Source: Carex sylvatica
Taxonomy: Eukaryota > Streptophyta > Magnoliopsida > Poales > Cyperaceae
Direction: 5' to 3'
DNA: 21,480 nucleotides
NCBI GenBank assembly: GCA_964058845.1
Contig: CAXKVR010000799.1
Span: forward strand, 1 to 21,480
A model generated the notes under the pieces. It had not been told where the DNA came from. It was given only the letters and a program-made list of their open reading frames with translations, and ran no database searches. Below are positions 8,175-17,742 of the stretch, piece after piece (within the stretch, counting starts at the first letter, position 1; each line of letters starts with the position of its first letter). The translations under genes were made by a program, and so were the position numbers.

Positions 8175-8583
8175 TAAGAACATTACAGTTTAAACAGGTG
8201 GTACTGTACTACTTTTGTCAAAAAAAAAAAAAAAAAAATGTTACTGAGATATTTTGTGCAACACTTAGATCAACATAATTCGTAATAATATAAAATTTCA
8301 TCAAATATCGATAACACTAACTTTAGGAGCTCGACTCTTTCTAAGTTTCATTTTTTAACTAGAGTTAACTGATCGATATAGTACTGTAATGTTTCTCATT
8401 CATTGCAACTATTTTTTTTTCTTCAAAACTTATTTATCGTAATATGTAATTTTTCTTAATTGTGAGAGAGCAAAAGAATTAAAATAATGATATATTAGGT
8501 TTATTTCCTAACCAAACAGATGGAAATTGCTTTTAAATCTTGCATTTGTATTACGACCAATGTACTGGCACTGCCCAGTAGTG
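8175..8583. other. AT-rich intergenic stretch
   Basis: It contains a 19-base A run at 8220-8238. The motif GATATTTTGTGCAACAC at about 8247 is shared with the repeat copies at 9.4 and 9.87 kb. No gene is seen. Confidence 0.5.
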
Positions 8584-8591
8584 GTATAAAG

Positions 8592-9107
8592 TAGGGTTGG
8601 CAATGAGCCGGCTTGGTCCGAGCTAGACTAAGTTTATGGTTCGTTTATTTTAACAACGAGCGAGTTAACATTTGGATCCGAGCTGAAAAAGTGACTCATG
8701 ACTCACTTATTTTGATAACGAGCGAGCTGAGCCAACTCGTAAAAGCTCGTGGTCCAAAAGCTTAGATAATGTAATATAAAGTGAACTACTATAAATTAAG
8801 TTTGTAATTAAATTCATACATACTAAAATACTAAATCTTCAAATTTATACGAATATAGTTCACAAAATAAATTCATGCATACTAAATTCACATAAATTCA
8901 TATCATTTCACAAATTCATACTTGGACCGAGCTGGCTCGCCAGCTCGCGAGCGAACTAGGCCCCAGCTCAAACTTGTTAATTTTGAATCGAGCTAATGAT
9001 GAGCTGGCTCGTTAATAGCTCAATCCACTAACGAACGAGTTGTTAGCGAGTGAGTTAGATGCGAGTCACGAACGGTCCACGAGCTACGAGCTTTCTTGCC
9101 ACCCCTA
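8592..9107. mobile_element. Non-autonomous hAT-type element, 516 bp
   Basis: The termini are TAGGGTTGGCAA and TTGCCACCCCTA, imperfect inverted repeats of hAT type. A perfect 8-bp direct repeat GTATAAAG flanks it at 8584-8591 and 9108-9115. Both subterminal regions are rich in CGAGC/GCTCG motifs (AACGAGCGAG, GAGCTGGCTCG), while the middle is AT-rich. This arrangement is typical of hAT MITEs, where subterminal motifs bind transposase. It has no coding capacity. Confidence 0.88.
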
Positions 9108-9163
9108 GTATAAAGTATAAACAATGTCTCTTCGTTTCTTCTTTTTACAAAATGTGTATGTTC

Positions 9164-9166
<3 letters not shown>

Positions 9167-9194
<28 letters not shown>
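9167..9194 (+). repeat. Poly-T run, 28 bases
   Basis: Uninterrupted T tract just downstream of the hAT element. Confidence 0.95.
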
Positions 9195-9197
<3 letters not shown>

Positions 9198-9235
9198 CTT
9201 TTCATGTCATTAATTGGATTTTAGATAGTAATTGA

Positions 9236-9590
9236 AATGAGGCGGTGCAATTTCGGTACCAAATTGATTCCATGCAGTAGGATCATAAAATATGTGCTGC
9301 TTTTAAAGTAGTTCCAGAAAGTCTTGCACTATGTGATTATAGTCTCATTTACTAAGTTTAGTTCCATAATATAAGATATTAGCGGATAATCAACGAAAAC
9401 TAAGACTATCAAATGATGTATTTTGTGCAACACATATAGAGGTAATATGATTCATAATTTCAACAATTTGCTTGTTTGCTCACTTTGATAGAAAATAACA
9501 TTTTGCAAAAGGTTAAAAAACAAAGCCTTATAATAGGTTTTGGGCTAATTGCGGCTTCGTTGTCTCATACGGGCTGGATAAGATAAATTC
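9236..9590. repeat. Dispersed repeat family, copy B
   Basis: It shares ATTGATTCCATGCA, GCGGATAATCAACGAAAAC, GACTATCAAATGA, TTTTGTGCAACAC and GGCTTCGTTGT-TATGGGC-type blocks with copy A and/or copy C. It is a diverged direct duplicate of 9740-10040, offset by about 420-460 bp. Confidence 0.55.
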
Positions 9591-9630
9591 ATTGTGTAAA
9601 TCTGATTACAATGGCAAATGCCTTGAATTG

Positions 9631-9640
9631 TATATATAAG
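9631..9640 (+). promoter_or_regulatory. TATA-box-like sequence TATATATAAG
   Basis: A strong match to the plant TATA consensus, 74 bp before the small frame at 9714. Such strings arise easily in AT-rich DNA, so function is uncertain. Confidence 0.3.
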
Positions 9641-9713
9641 ACCTACAAGATTTATTCAAAACTCAAATTACATTTCTCTTGAGATAATTCTAATTGTGCC
9701 AGTCCAATCTGAG

Positions 9714-9848
9714 ATGGAATATGCCTGGTTGATATCTCATGCTGATATGATAGTGGCATGCAAAAAATACGTCTCAACAAATTCTAATATGAGAGATATT
9801 GGCGGACAATCAAAGAATCAAAACCCTACTTACCAGCTTACCAACTAA
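9714..9848 (+). CDS. Possible small ORF, 44 aa, unknown and probably not functional
   Basis: ATG to TAA, reading MEYAWLISHADMIVACKKYV and then 24 more residues. A TATA-like box lies 74 bp upstream. The frame overlaps the repeat block shared with 2160-2455, where it is not conserved as a frame. There is no recognised domain, signal peptide or membrane span. It may be chance or repeat-derived. Confidence 0.15.
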   Translation: MEYAWLISHADMIVACKKYVSTNSNMRDIGGQSKNQNPTYQLTN

Positions 9849-10040
9849 AAAAATATTATTATCCTAAGATATTTTGTGCAACAATAACGACAACCCCTCC
9901 AAGTGATAATTTAAAAGTTTATTAAAGAATTCATCAACACATTTAGAGGTAAATTTAAATATTTACAAAAAGTTCATAAATGAAGGCTTCAAATGATATT
10001 GGTTAATTGAGGGCTTCGTTGTTATATATGGGCCGGATAA
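9740..10040. repeat. Dispersed repeat family, copy C
   Basis: Its blocks GGCATGCAAAAAATACGTCTC, AGATATTGGCGGACAATCAA, AAGATATTTTGTGCAACA and GGGCTTCGTTGTTATATATG correspond in order to those of copies A and B. Confidence 0.55.
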
Positions 10041-10500
10041 ATTTGTGCCTTCTCTTCTCATTTTTCTTTTTCCATTATTGTAGTTGCTAAATCACGAGAA
10101 TGACTATTTGTTAATTTTTATTATGTTTTTTTAAATGCACCGCTATGTACTGGTATTATGTTTTTTTTTTTTTTTTTTTAAGTATTTTGATTTGTTAGTT
10201 TTTATTATTATGTACTGGTATCACGTTAGCTTTTGAAGTTTTGAGGGGTAGTTCAAACAATTAGGGAAGTTGTCATGCTGCTGTAATTTGCACTTGCCAA
10301 GAGACATCTCATTTTATGCATTTAAGAAAAAAAAAAATTAAGAACATAATTTGTATGATTTCAACTTGTAGTAAAAAAAGAGAGCTGTCAACATCAGCTT
10401 CGTAGCAAAACAACATGTGGTCGAATATGGTTCATTCCAGAAAATAAACGGGAAATTTGATGGTTTTATATAAACATGACATTATCAAAATATCTAACAT
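10041..10500. other. AT-rich spacer with a short internal duplication
   Basis: The text TTGTTARTTTTTATTAT followed by TATGTACTGGTATYA occurs twice (about 10109-10160 and 10193-10224), separated by a 19-base T run (10161-10179). No gene is seen. Confidence 0.5.
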
Positions 10501-10830
10501 ACAAATAAAAGTAGAGAACAAACTAATATGACCTAGACTCCTGACTTTCTTTTCTTACAACAACAGATCTCTCTCTTCTGACAAATAAAATGATACCGAG
10601 AAAGAGATATACCAGAGATCAGATGCATGCATCTTCAGAACAAATCTAACATAATACACAAACGGATTTAATTTCAAATTTTGCTCTACACAAAGCAATC
10701 AATTGGATGGTTTCAAATCCTATCAACTTAAAATCAGTTAACATAAAGACATTCAAATTAGCATCATCCTTTGCGCATAGCAAAACTTGGGCTGTGACAG
10801 TATCAGAACAGAACCATGAACCAGTACTGA

Positions 10831-12114
10831 TCAATCGAACCGGCGGCACCGCCATGCCGAGACCGAGAAGAGGGCCCGGTCCTGCCAACAAACAAAGAAA
10901 CAACCTTTCTCTTCTCTCACTCTGTACCCGTCACAATTCAAACCTTGAAGCATTCTCCTCACATGTAACAACCCGTAATAACCCATCGGCACACGGCCAA
11001 AACCGGCCGCCTCCATTCGCTTCCCCCAGCTATCAACCCGCTCATGCCTCTCCTTCCTCTCTGCCCCTTCACATGCTATCATGTTTTTTATTTCCTCTCC
11101 AAGCAGCACTCTCTCCACTCGCGCTCTCTCAACCGAGTTTCTCGGTGCCGTCAATTCAAGACAGTCAAATACAGCAGCATAGTAATTCAATGCCTCGACA
11201 AATCGTTCAGTTAGTACCGGTGAATTATGGTTTGATTCTTGTTCGGTAACCACCATGATTTTGGGAGCTAAATTCCAGAGTGCATTCAGGAAATCCTCGA
11301 TCTGACAATTTGAATTGCCTAACAAGAGATGGAGAGAGAGAACCGAGCTAACAGCCAATGCCTCGCCAGTTTTCACCTTCAATTTCTCTACATCTAGCGA
11401 GTTCATGTCGGTTAGTATGGCATTGAACTGAAAAGGTACATCAAGCCTCTCTGCTTCTTTGGTTAGACAAACTGATATCTGATTGGTTACCTCCTTGGAT
11501 TCGCTAACCGCGGTTAGTCTCAGGTGTGGCGGGCCCTCTGGCCGTGCCGCAAGAAGTTGTAACAGCTCAATCCACTGTGTTGGGTCTGATGCACCTAAGT
11601 CTATCACATGCACCAATTTCTCCCCTTCCATTGCCTCAACTATGGCCTGATTCGACGCTGCAAAAGCCAACCGAAGAAACGGGCACAGGTTGACAAAATC
11701 ATGCCTAGCTGCTGCAATAGCAGAGGCTGAGGCAGAACAGCTTGAACCTACGAGTGTTTGGTAAAGACCAGGAAACGCCCGCAGTGACCGGCGTGCCAAG
11801 GCAGTCGAGAAGGCTGCAGAGAGGCGCTGCATGGCGTCACCGTCCGGTGAAGAGAGAAGTGAAATGTGCTGCAACAGAGTGCTTACATGGTCAAGGCGGC
11901 CGGCGGAGACATGGTTGGCACAGTTTAGAAGGAAATGAATGAGGTACAGACCTCGCTCGTCGGAGCGAAGGTTTTGGAGATAGGCCAAGGGGAGAGGTGG
12001 GGTAGGAGGAGGAGCAGTGGAGGCGGGAGGAGGCGATAGCGGCAATTGAGAGAAGGATTGCAGAGGAGAGGAAGAGGTTGTAGAGGTTGAGGAGCCATTC
12101 TCTTCTTGGGTCAT
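10831..12114 (-). CDS. SCL3: GRAS-family transcriptional regulator, SCARECROW-LIKE 3 type
   Basis: 427 aa, intronless as usual for GRAS genes. Domain order: a disordered Ser/Pro-rich N-terminus (1-45); leucine heptad I from RGLYLIHFLLNCANHVSAG (54-72); VHIID motif VHVIDLGASDPTQW (168-181); LHRII to about 265; PFYRE region with KIMVVTEQESNHN and RFVEALNYYAAVFDCLE (285-320); and SAW ending WQDRALFSVSAWRCRR (410-425). RPEGPPHLRLT (191-201), VKTGEALAVSSVL and GEEIKNMIACEG are SCL3 signatures. SCL3 acts in the nucleus, tempers DELLA repression in gibberellin signalling and works with SHR/SCR in endodermis. Oddity: it is shorter than Arabidopsis SCL3 (about 480 aa), because the variable insert between LHRII and PFYRE (after LHLLLGNSN, about 268) is missing. 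A possible ATTAAA poly(A) signal lies at 10667-10672. The start is the first ATG, with MTQEENGSS matching SCL3 N-termini. Confidence 0.93.
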   Translation of the reverse strand: MTQEENGSSTSTTSSSPLQSFSQLPLSPPPASTAPPPTPPLPLAYLQNLRSDERGLYLIHFLLNCANHVSAGRLDHVSTLLQHISLLSSPDGDAMQRLSAAFSTALARRSLRAFPGLYQTLVGSSCSASASAIAAARHDFVNLCPFLRLAFAASNQAIVEAMEGEKLVHVIDLGASDPTQWIELLQLLAARPEGPPHLRLTAVSESKEVTNQISVCLTKEAERLDVPFQFNAILTDMNSLDVEKLKVKTGEALAVSSVLSLHLLLGNSNCQIEDFLNALWNLAPKIMVVTEQESNHNSPVLTERFVEALNYYAAVFDCLELTAPRNSVERARVERVLLGEEIKNMIACEGAERKERHERVDSWGKRMEAAGFGRVPMGYYGLLHVRRMLQGLNCDGYRVREEKGCFFVCWQDRALFSVSAWRCRRFD

Positions 12115-12310
12115 GGTGCCAGTGCCTTGTTTCTTGTTTTGTTAAAGACAGCGAGAGAGAATGAGATGTTTGTTGAATGGAAACGGAAGAAAGTAGTGTT
12201 TCTTCTCAGTCAGAGTTTTAGAGAGTTTAGACAGAACTCTAACAGGATCTCTGTAAATTTCTGAGAAGAGGGTTTGGTTTCAGACTTGTAAGATAATGAA
12301 AACAGAGAGT
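12115..12310 (-). promoter_or_regulatory. Probable CT-rich 5' leader of the SCL3-like gene
   Basis: The minus-strand sequence before the ATG is rich in CT and CAAA motifs (CATTCTCTCTCGCTGTC, AACAAAACAAGAAACAAGG), as in plant leaders. No upstream ATG with a long frame was noticed. Confidence 0.45.
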
Positions 12311-12318
12311 GTTATAAA
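12311..12318 (-). promoter_or_regulatory. Possible TATA box of the SCL3-like gene
   Basis: The minus strand reads TTTATAAC, about 200 nt upstream of the ATG. Position and the CT-rich downstream sequence fit a core promoter; it is a weak consensus. Confidence 0.35.
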
Positions 12319-12415
12319 GTATGAACAGAGGGAGAAAGAAAAACAAGGGATTCTTTCGTTTTAAATGTGGTTGGATGGTATTACCGTATTATGTGAATGG
12401 GTACAGGACTAGAGG

Positions 12416-12418
<3 letters not shown>

Positions 12419-12459
<41 letters not shown>
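12419..12459 (+). repeat. (AG)20 microsatellite
   Basis: Uninterrupted AG repeat about 305 bp upstream of the SCL3-like ATG, just beyond the possible TATA box. Its length makes it likely to be polymorphic. GA/CT repeats in plant promoters can bind BPC/GAGA-binding proteins. Confidence 0.97.
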
Positions 12460-12461
<2 letters not shown>

Positions 12462-12784
12462 AACACAGCTAGAAGTCGCAGGGAGAAAAACAGAGAGAGG
12501 AGAGAAGAGAGAAGAGGAGGTAATATTTTGGGATGTGAGGGGGAAAAGGACAAGGGACTTCGCTTTTGTCTCCATCGTTGTGGCCTCTTGTTTTGTAGCA
12601 TTGAACGAATATGGAATTTGTGTGGAGGAGAGCCTCTCTTTCTATTCCTCCTTAAATTATCCTACTTCTCATTTTTCTCTGTTTTGCGCTTCCAAAGTTT
12701 CAAATCTGACATTTCCTCCTCAGAGTCTCACAGAAGGTGCACTATATGTATATCTGGAAAAGTGGAAAGTGATATTTTTTTTTA

Positions 12785-14250
12785 AAAAAAAACTTAATTT
12801 TAAATTTACTCGGAAAATTATTTTTTGTTCAATACAAAATTTATTTCAAATTTACATTAAATATTAAAAAATAAAATATTTTAAAAATTCGTATTTTAAA
12901 AACCTGAACGGTTAAAAAAACTTTGTTAATCGATTCATAATTAAAATATCTAAAAATTTATAAATTCACGAGAGGAGGTTGTCCTTCAAATCCATCAAAA
13001 CATTATTGACAAAAAAAACTTTTCTACGAATTGTTTTTTGAGTTAATTTATTGACGATGGCTTTTGTATGCATTCATCATCCATTTTCTTTTTTCTGAAT
13101 TATTAGGAGAGCTCAATAAAATAATTTTAAACATATTTTTGTTAACCTAACATTTTTCTTCTTTTCAAAACTAGTTTAGCACTTATTGAAATACATTAAA
13201 GTGCCAGATGGAAGTATTTAAAGTGTTTTTACAAGTCAACATAATAGCTTACCGCTTCACCTATTATTTTGAATTAAAAAATAACATAAAATTAAAATAG
13301 ATTTTTCCTAAAGTAACCCAAAGCAGGTCACTAGTTTTTATTTCTTTTCAAAACTCAAAAGTAGTTATTAAAAAAATGATGTGATGAAAGAAAAATAAAA
13401 ATCAGAGATGATCCTACATAATATATATATTTTTTTATACATATGGTGTGAAAAAACAAATAAAAATAAAAATGTCGCAAGAAATAAAAACATCATCTAA
13501 CATAAACATCAACATCAACATCAACGTCAACATCTTGTTACACAAGCTAACCTCCAATATATTAACACATCAGATAACAGTTTTCATAAACTAGTAAAAC
13601 CCCAGTATGAAAACATGAAGACAGAATAAAGAGGAGTATTCCACAAATCATTCAAAACAGATATTCTCATTATCATCAGCGACATTAGCACATAAGACCT
13701 GTAGAGTTCTACAATTCACCTGCATCTATGTCCACTAATGAAACAAATTTAGTGCAGAGTTGTGTAAAAAATTGTGTAAAATTAATTCTTAGTAGTCGGA
13801 AAATTTATCTTATTTCTTACATCATGTCTACAAGTTAAAAGATCTCATTTTTTTAGGCATTTTAATTATTGCTACTTCACTTGCCAGCATAATATAAAAA
13901 AATTTAGTCGGCTATTCCACATTATTAAAAAATAATATTAATATTTCTGATTCAAAGAAGTCAACAAAATTATAAAAAAAAACTAAACATGTGCATTAGC
14001 ATTAGTGATTGAAAACATGCATTCAGCTCAGTAAAATAAAATATTGTAAGTGTGTGTGAGGCGAACAAAATAAGTTTGATTGTACGAAGTTATGACTTAA
14101 TTTCTGCATATTAACTTGTCAAATACGTTGTCACCACAAAAGGAAAAAAAAACACAAGAAGCAGCCCATTGTCGGGGACCCAGGCATAAAAACAAAAAGT
14201 TGAGGATCATGATGCAAAAGTTGCTTCTTTTAGACAAAGACAATTAACTG
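12785..14250. other. AT-rich intergenic DNA
   Basis: No gene is recognised. A short hexanucleotide repeat (AACATC-type) lies at 13504-13534. The remainder is A/T runs without a clear element. Confidence 0.6.
13504..13534 (+). repeat. Short tandem repeat of CAACAT units
   Basis: About five units of AACATC with one variant (AACGTC). Confidence 0.85.
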
Positions 14251-14309
14251 CTGTCAAACCTGGGCATTAACATGTTGACAAAAGATTTTGTCTGGACTCG
14301 AAGGGTTGG

Positions 14310-14580
14310 GGAATAAGTCGTGGCCTCGTTATTCCTTATCCTTAGAAACGGACAAAAGGGACCTAACAAATGCAAACAAATACAAAAACAAAACCACCAT
14401 CCTCTTTTTTTCTCTCATGATTTTTGTTTTCTTTTGAATTTGTAAATTTCGTTGGGAACGCGAGAGAAAGAGAGGAAAGGACGGATAGAAAAAGCCCCAA
14501 AACCACCAATTGTTGTCGTGTAGCGAGCGGCGTGGCCTCGCTGCTGTTGTTCTTATCCTTGGATTAAAGGACAAACAGAC
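14310..14580. repeat. Pair of diverged direct repeats
   Basis: CGTGGCCTCG, then a CTTATCCTT core, then a GGACAAA end occur at about 14319-14356 and again at about 14530-14573. This suggests an old local duplication; the family is unknown. Confidence 0.45.
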
Positions 14581-14640
14581 AAGGAGGTTTTGCTAAAGGA
14601 CGTTACCTGTGGCCTGTGGGAGCGGGTTTGGTTTTTGACT

Positions 14641-14658
14641 TGGGCTTGGGCTTGGGCT
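14641..14658 (+). repeat. Short tandem repeat (TGGGCT)3
   Basis: Three perfect hexamer units. Confidence 0.9.
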
Positions 14659-14699
14659 TTAGTTGCCCTGATTTTCTGTGGCCTAACAAGTACTGATAC

Positions 14700-16015
14700 T
14701 GATGGAGTCATATTCTGAGTTTAAACAAATTTCAAAAATATCATTCTATTTTTATTTTATTTTATTTATCATAATGCTTTGAGAGTCGAGTCAATAAAAC
14801 TGGGAGACTTAGTTTGCTTCATATTAGAGCATTGATAAGTGCACTTTTTATTGTTGTTAATTTCAAGTCAAATCATATCATAAAGTCGCAAGAAGGTAAT
14901 CGAGAATATCTAATAAATTATTAGATTTGAGTTTTGAGTTTTGATTAGACTTACATTAACTTGAATTCACATCCATCAGATTGGGGTCGGATTGGAATTT
15001 AAATACGGGACGTGTTTTACAGTGTCGTTGTATAGTGTTGTGAACATCATGACTAAATTTTAAATAATTGTTACAGTACGTAAATAATCACGGTATGCTT
15101 ATATGCTAGTTACATTCAAGATTCACTATTTAATTAAGATCTAACAATTTTAATTATACGTGACTTGTGTGATTTAAATTGTGATTAGATCTTTCATGTG
15201 ATGTGTTGTACCATGTCAAATTTTTTTAAAATTAATCACGGCATGCGACACGTGAGTCATGACACTTAACTGGTGCATGTGCCATGCCCGTGCCGTGTTG
15301 TATCCGATTATGCTGTGACTTTTTTAATCTTTAGTCCGAGTTAAAAATTGAAGTGTGAACTGATATAATTTGTGTTAAGTAATATGTTTATGTTTCGAAT
15401 AATTGGATAAGACCTCATATTCATGTTTTGGATATAATAATGTAAGTATAATTCGTTAATAGGTTGTTGTTTTATAATGCAACAATATATCAAATATTTA
15501 TATTTTTACAAAACAAATAAATTCCGTAATTTTATGATTTAATAATTTAACATTGTTTATATAATTCGTCATATTGTGTTGCCTATACGACTCGTCAAGT
15601 TTAAAATAAAAAATAAATAATGTACACTCTTTAAAAAACTTCGTATTTGTTTATATAAAAAAAGAATTAATATCATAGTCACCCTTTTAAATTTCAAAAA
15701 CTAAAATTTTTATCTAATTTATTTATTGTATTTTCTATTGAAATTCATTTTAAATTTATAAAATAATTATTTTGTCCGTTACTAAAAGATTAAAGAAAAC
15801 TGTAACTTAATTGCTTAAGTTGTTCTTACTTGTGTATGTCTAAATGCTACTTTGTATGCATTGTAAATAGATAAATGAACTATTTGCTCTTAAAAACTGT
15901 TCAATTAGAAGACTAAATATTTTTCTTACACATGTTATATATTTTTAAATGACTTTTAATAAAAAAAGACAATAAATTAGACAAATTCGTAAGTTTATAA
16001 AATTTAGAAGGGTAA
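14700..16015. other. AT-rich intergenic DNA with decayed repeats
   Basis: No gene is seen. A GC-shifted patch at about 15235-15320, with CACGGCATGCGACACGTGAG and ATGCCCGTGCCGTGTTG, resembles words common in plant dispersed repeats, but I could not define its ends. Confidence 0.45.
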
Positions 16016-16024
16016 ATATAATAT

Positions 16025-16430
16025 GAGGAGGGTTCAAATGCACCTTAATTTTTGTGCACCCAAATGCACTCTATCTTTCAAGTCATTTTTTCTCTGTTTT
16101 CAAAGTCCGAATAGTCAATCCGAACCGTTAGATGCGATCTATATATTAAGATGTGCTTGGAGACCAAATTTTATATTTTTTTATTTGTTTTACTATTTAT
16201 TAAGTTACTTTGAAAATCGCTGATTTTATATTTTCTGGACCATTGGATCAGCTATTTTCAAAGTGACTTAATAAATAGTAAAACAAATTCAAAAAATATA
16301 AAATTTGGTCTCCAAGCACATATTAATATATAGATCGCATCTAACGGTTTGGATTGACTATTCGGACTTTGAAAATGGAGAAAAAAGATTTGAAAGATAG
16401 AGAGTATTTGAGTGCATTTAAACCCTCCTC
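16025..16430. mobile_element. Foldback MITE of Mutator type, 406 bp
   Basis: The ends are GAGGAGGGTTCAAATGCAC and the inverse of GAGGAGGGTTTAAATGCAC, flanked by a perfect 9-bp direct repeat ATATAATAT (16016-16024 and 16431-16439). The two arms (about 190 nt each) are near-perfect reverse complements for almost their whole length, with a loop of roughly 30 nt around 16220-16250. It has no coding capacity. The open frames at 16023 and 16341 fall within this hairpin and are not genes. Confidence 0.9.
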
Positions 16431-16566
16431 ATATAATATTATGAATTTTAGATGGTGCAATGCGTAAGTATTAAGTTTTTTGAAAGGCATATATGAAATT
16501 TCTCCTTTAAAATAATGGGGCAATGTATACATCGAAATATGTGGTATGTGAGTATGTTAATATTAT

Positions 16567-16790
16567 GGTCATGTTTGGTTGTGGAGTAACTTTAAACCGG
16601 AGTAAATTATTTACTCCAAGCTAAGGTGGAATAAGTTAATCATATTTGGTGGAGTAAACTAAATCACCTCTCTAGATGGAGTAAGTTACTCCGGTTTAGC
16701 TCATCTCTTACTCCTATTTTACTCCTCGTTTGACTCCTTAAACGTGAAGTAAGGGTTTACTCTACCTCTCACTCCACAATCAAACAGGAT
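16567..16790. mobile_element. Candidate Tourist/PIF-Harbinger-like MITE
   Basis: TGTTTGGTTGTGGAGT at the left and its inverse (ACTCCACAATCAAACA) at the right form imperfect terminal inverted repeats. The interior carries several ACTCC/GGAGT words. A clean target duplication could not be assigned, so the superfamily is tentative. Confidence 0.6.
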
Positions 16791-17742
16791 AAGTTCAAAT
16801 TTTTAATACAGGTTTTTCGGTTCCTTTATACATTGATACAGGTTTTTAAGTTCGGGTTTTTTTTTGTCATACGGAGACCTGCAATCTTTTACAAAACATA
16901 AAATAAAAAATTCTTAGCTATTCTCGACAAAATATTTAATATATCTATATAAAAAGATTCTTCGGAAGAAATATGTTCTTAAAACTATCACAAGATATAG
17001 ATATAGTGGCTAGAATTTTTTTAATAAACTATAATTAGAATTTTTTTTTTTTTTTTTAATAAACTATAAGTAATCATGCTGGTTTCATAATTTTTTTTTT
17101 TTTCTAATTATGGTTTTTAAAAGTAATTCTAGTAGCTAGGTAGAGCAGTAAAAGGATAGAAACAGTACCAAATTAGGCGTGCAGCGTGCTCAGGATTTTC
17201 AAGTGTTTTAGATACGAGCGTGTCATTTGTCCATAGATAAACGGACAAACCGAGGTAAGATCAATGATTTCATACATACTAATAAATTTATATTATTTGT
17301 CAAACTTTTAGATGCAACGTTTTTTTTAATATTTAAAAGAAATATTGTTCACAACGAATTTTGGTTTGACGATATGTAAACAATATCTTGTTAGTCTCAA
17401 AATTTCTTCTTGAGTATCACTATAAGATTCACCCTAATATGTATTAAAAGAGGTGATGATGGATGTATGAAGTTGGTCAGATTAGAGATACAATTTAATT
17501 ACAAGTATATTATTCAAGAACAAAATTTCGCCAAATTTTTAAAGTAAAAAAACTTGTGGGTCATTATTACGCCCACAAAATATCTTAATTTAGCAAATTG
17601 TATTGTTTTGAATTAATTTTGATCGCATTTTAAGTAATTAAATATCCAAATTTGATTTTTATGTTTTTCTATTATATTTAAAATTTAACTAAATTATATT
17701 TAGAGAAATTTCGAAAGGATATATTTTATCATGCCATTTTTC
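16791..17742. other. AT-rich intergenic DNA with T runs
   Basis: T tracts lie at 17041-17057 and about 17091-17104, with AATAAACTATAA repeated around 17024-17069. No gene is identified. Confidence 0.5.

Noticed and set aside
9020..9205. 61-codon minus-strand frame with a poly-lysine start
   Set aside because: Translation of the T28 tract and the hAT terminus.
10707..11249. 180-codon plus-strand frame antisense to the GRAS gene
   Set aside because: A shadow of the conserved GRAS coding sequence in the opposite strand; no domain.
12321..12867. Plus- and minus-strand frames of 64-156 codons rich in RERERE or SLSLSL
   Set aside because: They are translations of the (AG)20 repeat and nearby purine-rich promoter DNA.
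16023..16532. Frames of 63-66 codons at 16023 and 16341
   Set aside because: They lie in or across the arms of the foldback MITE.
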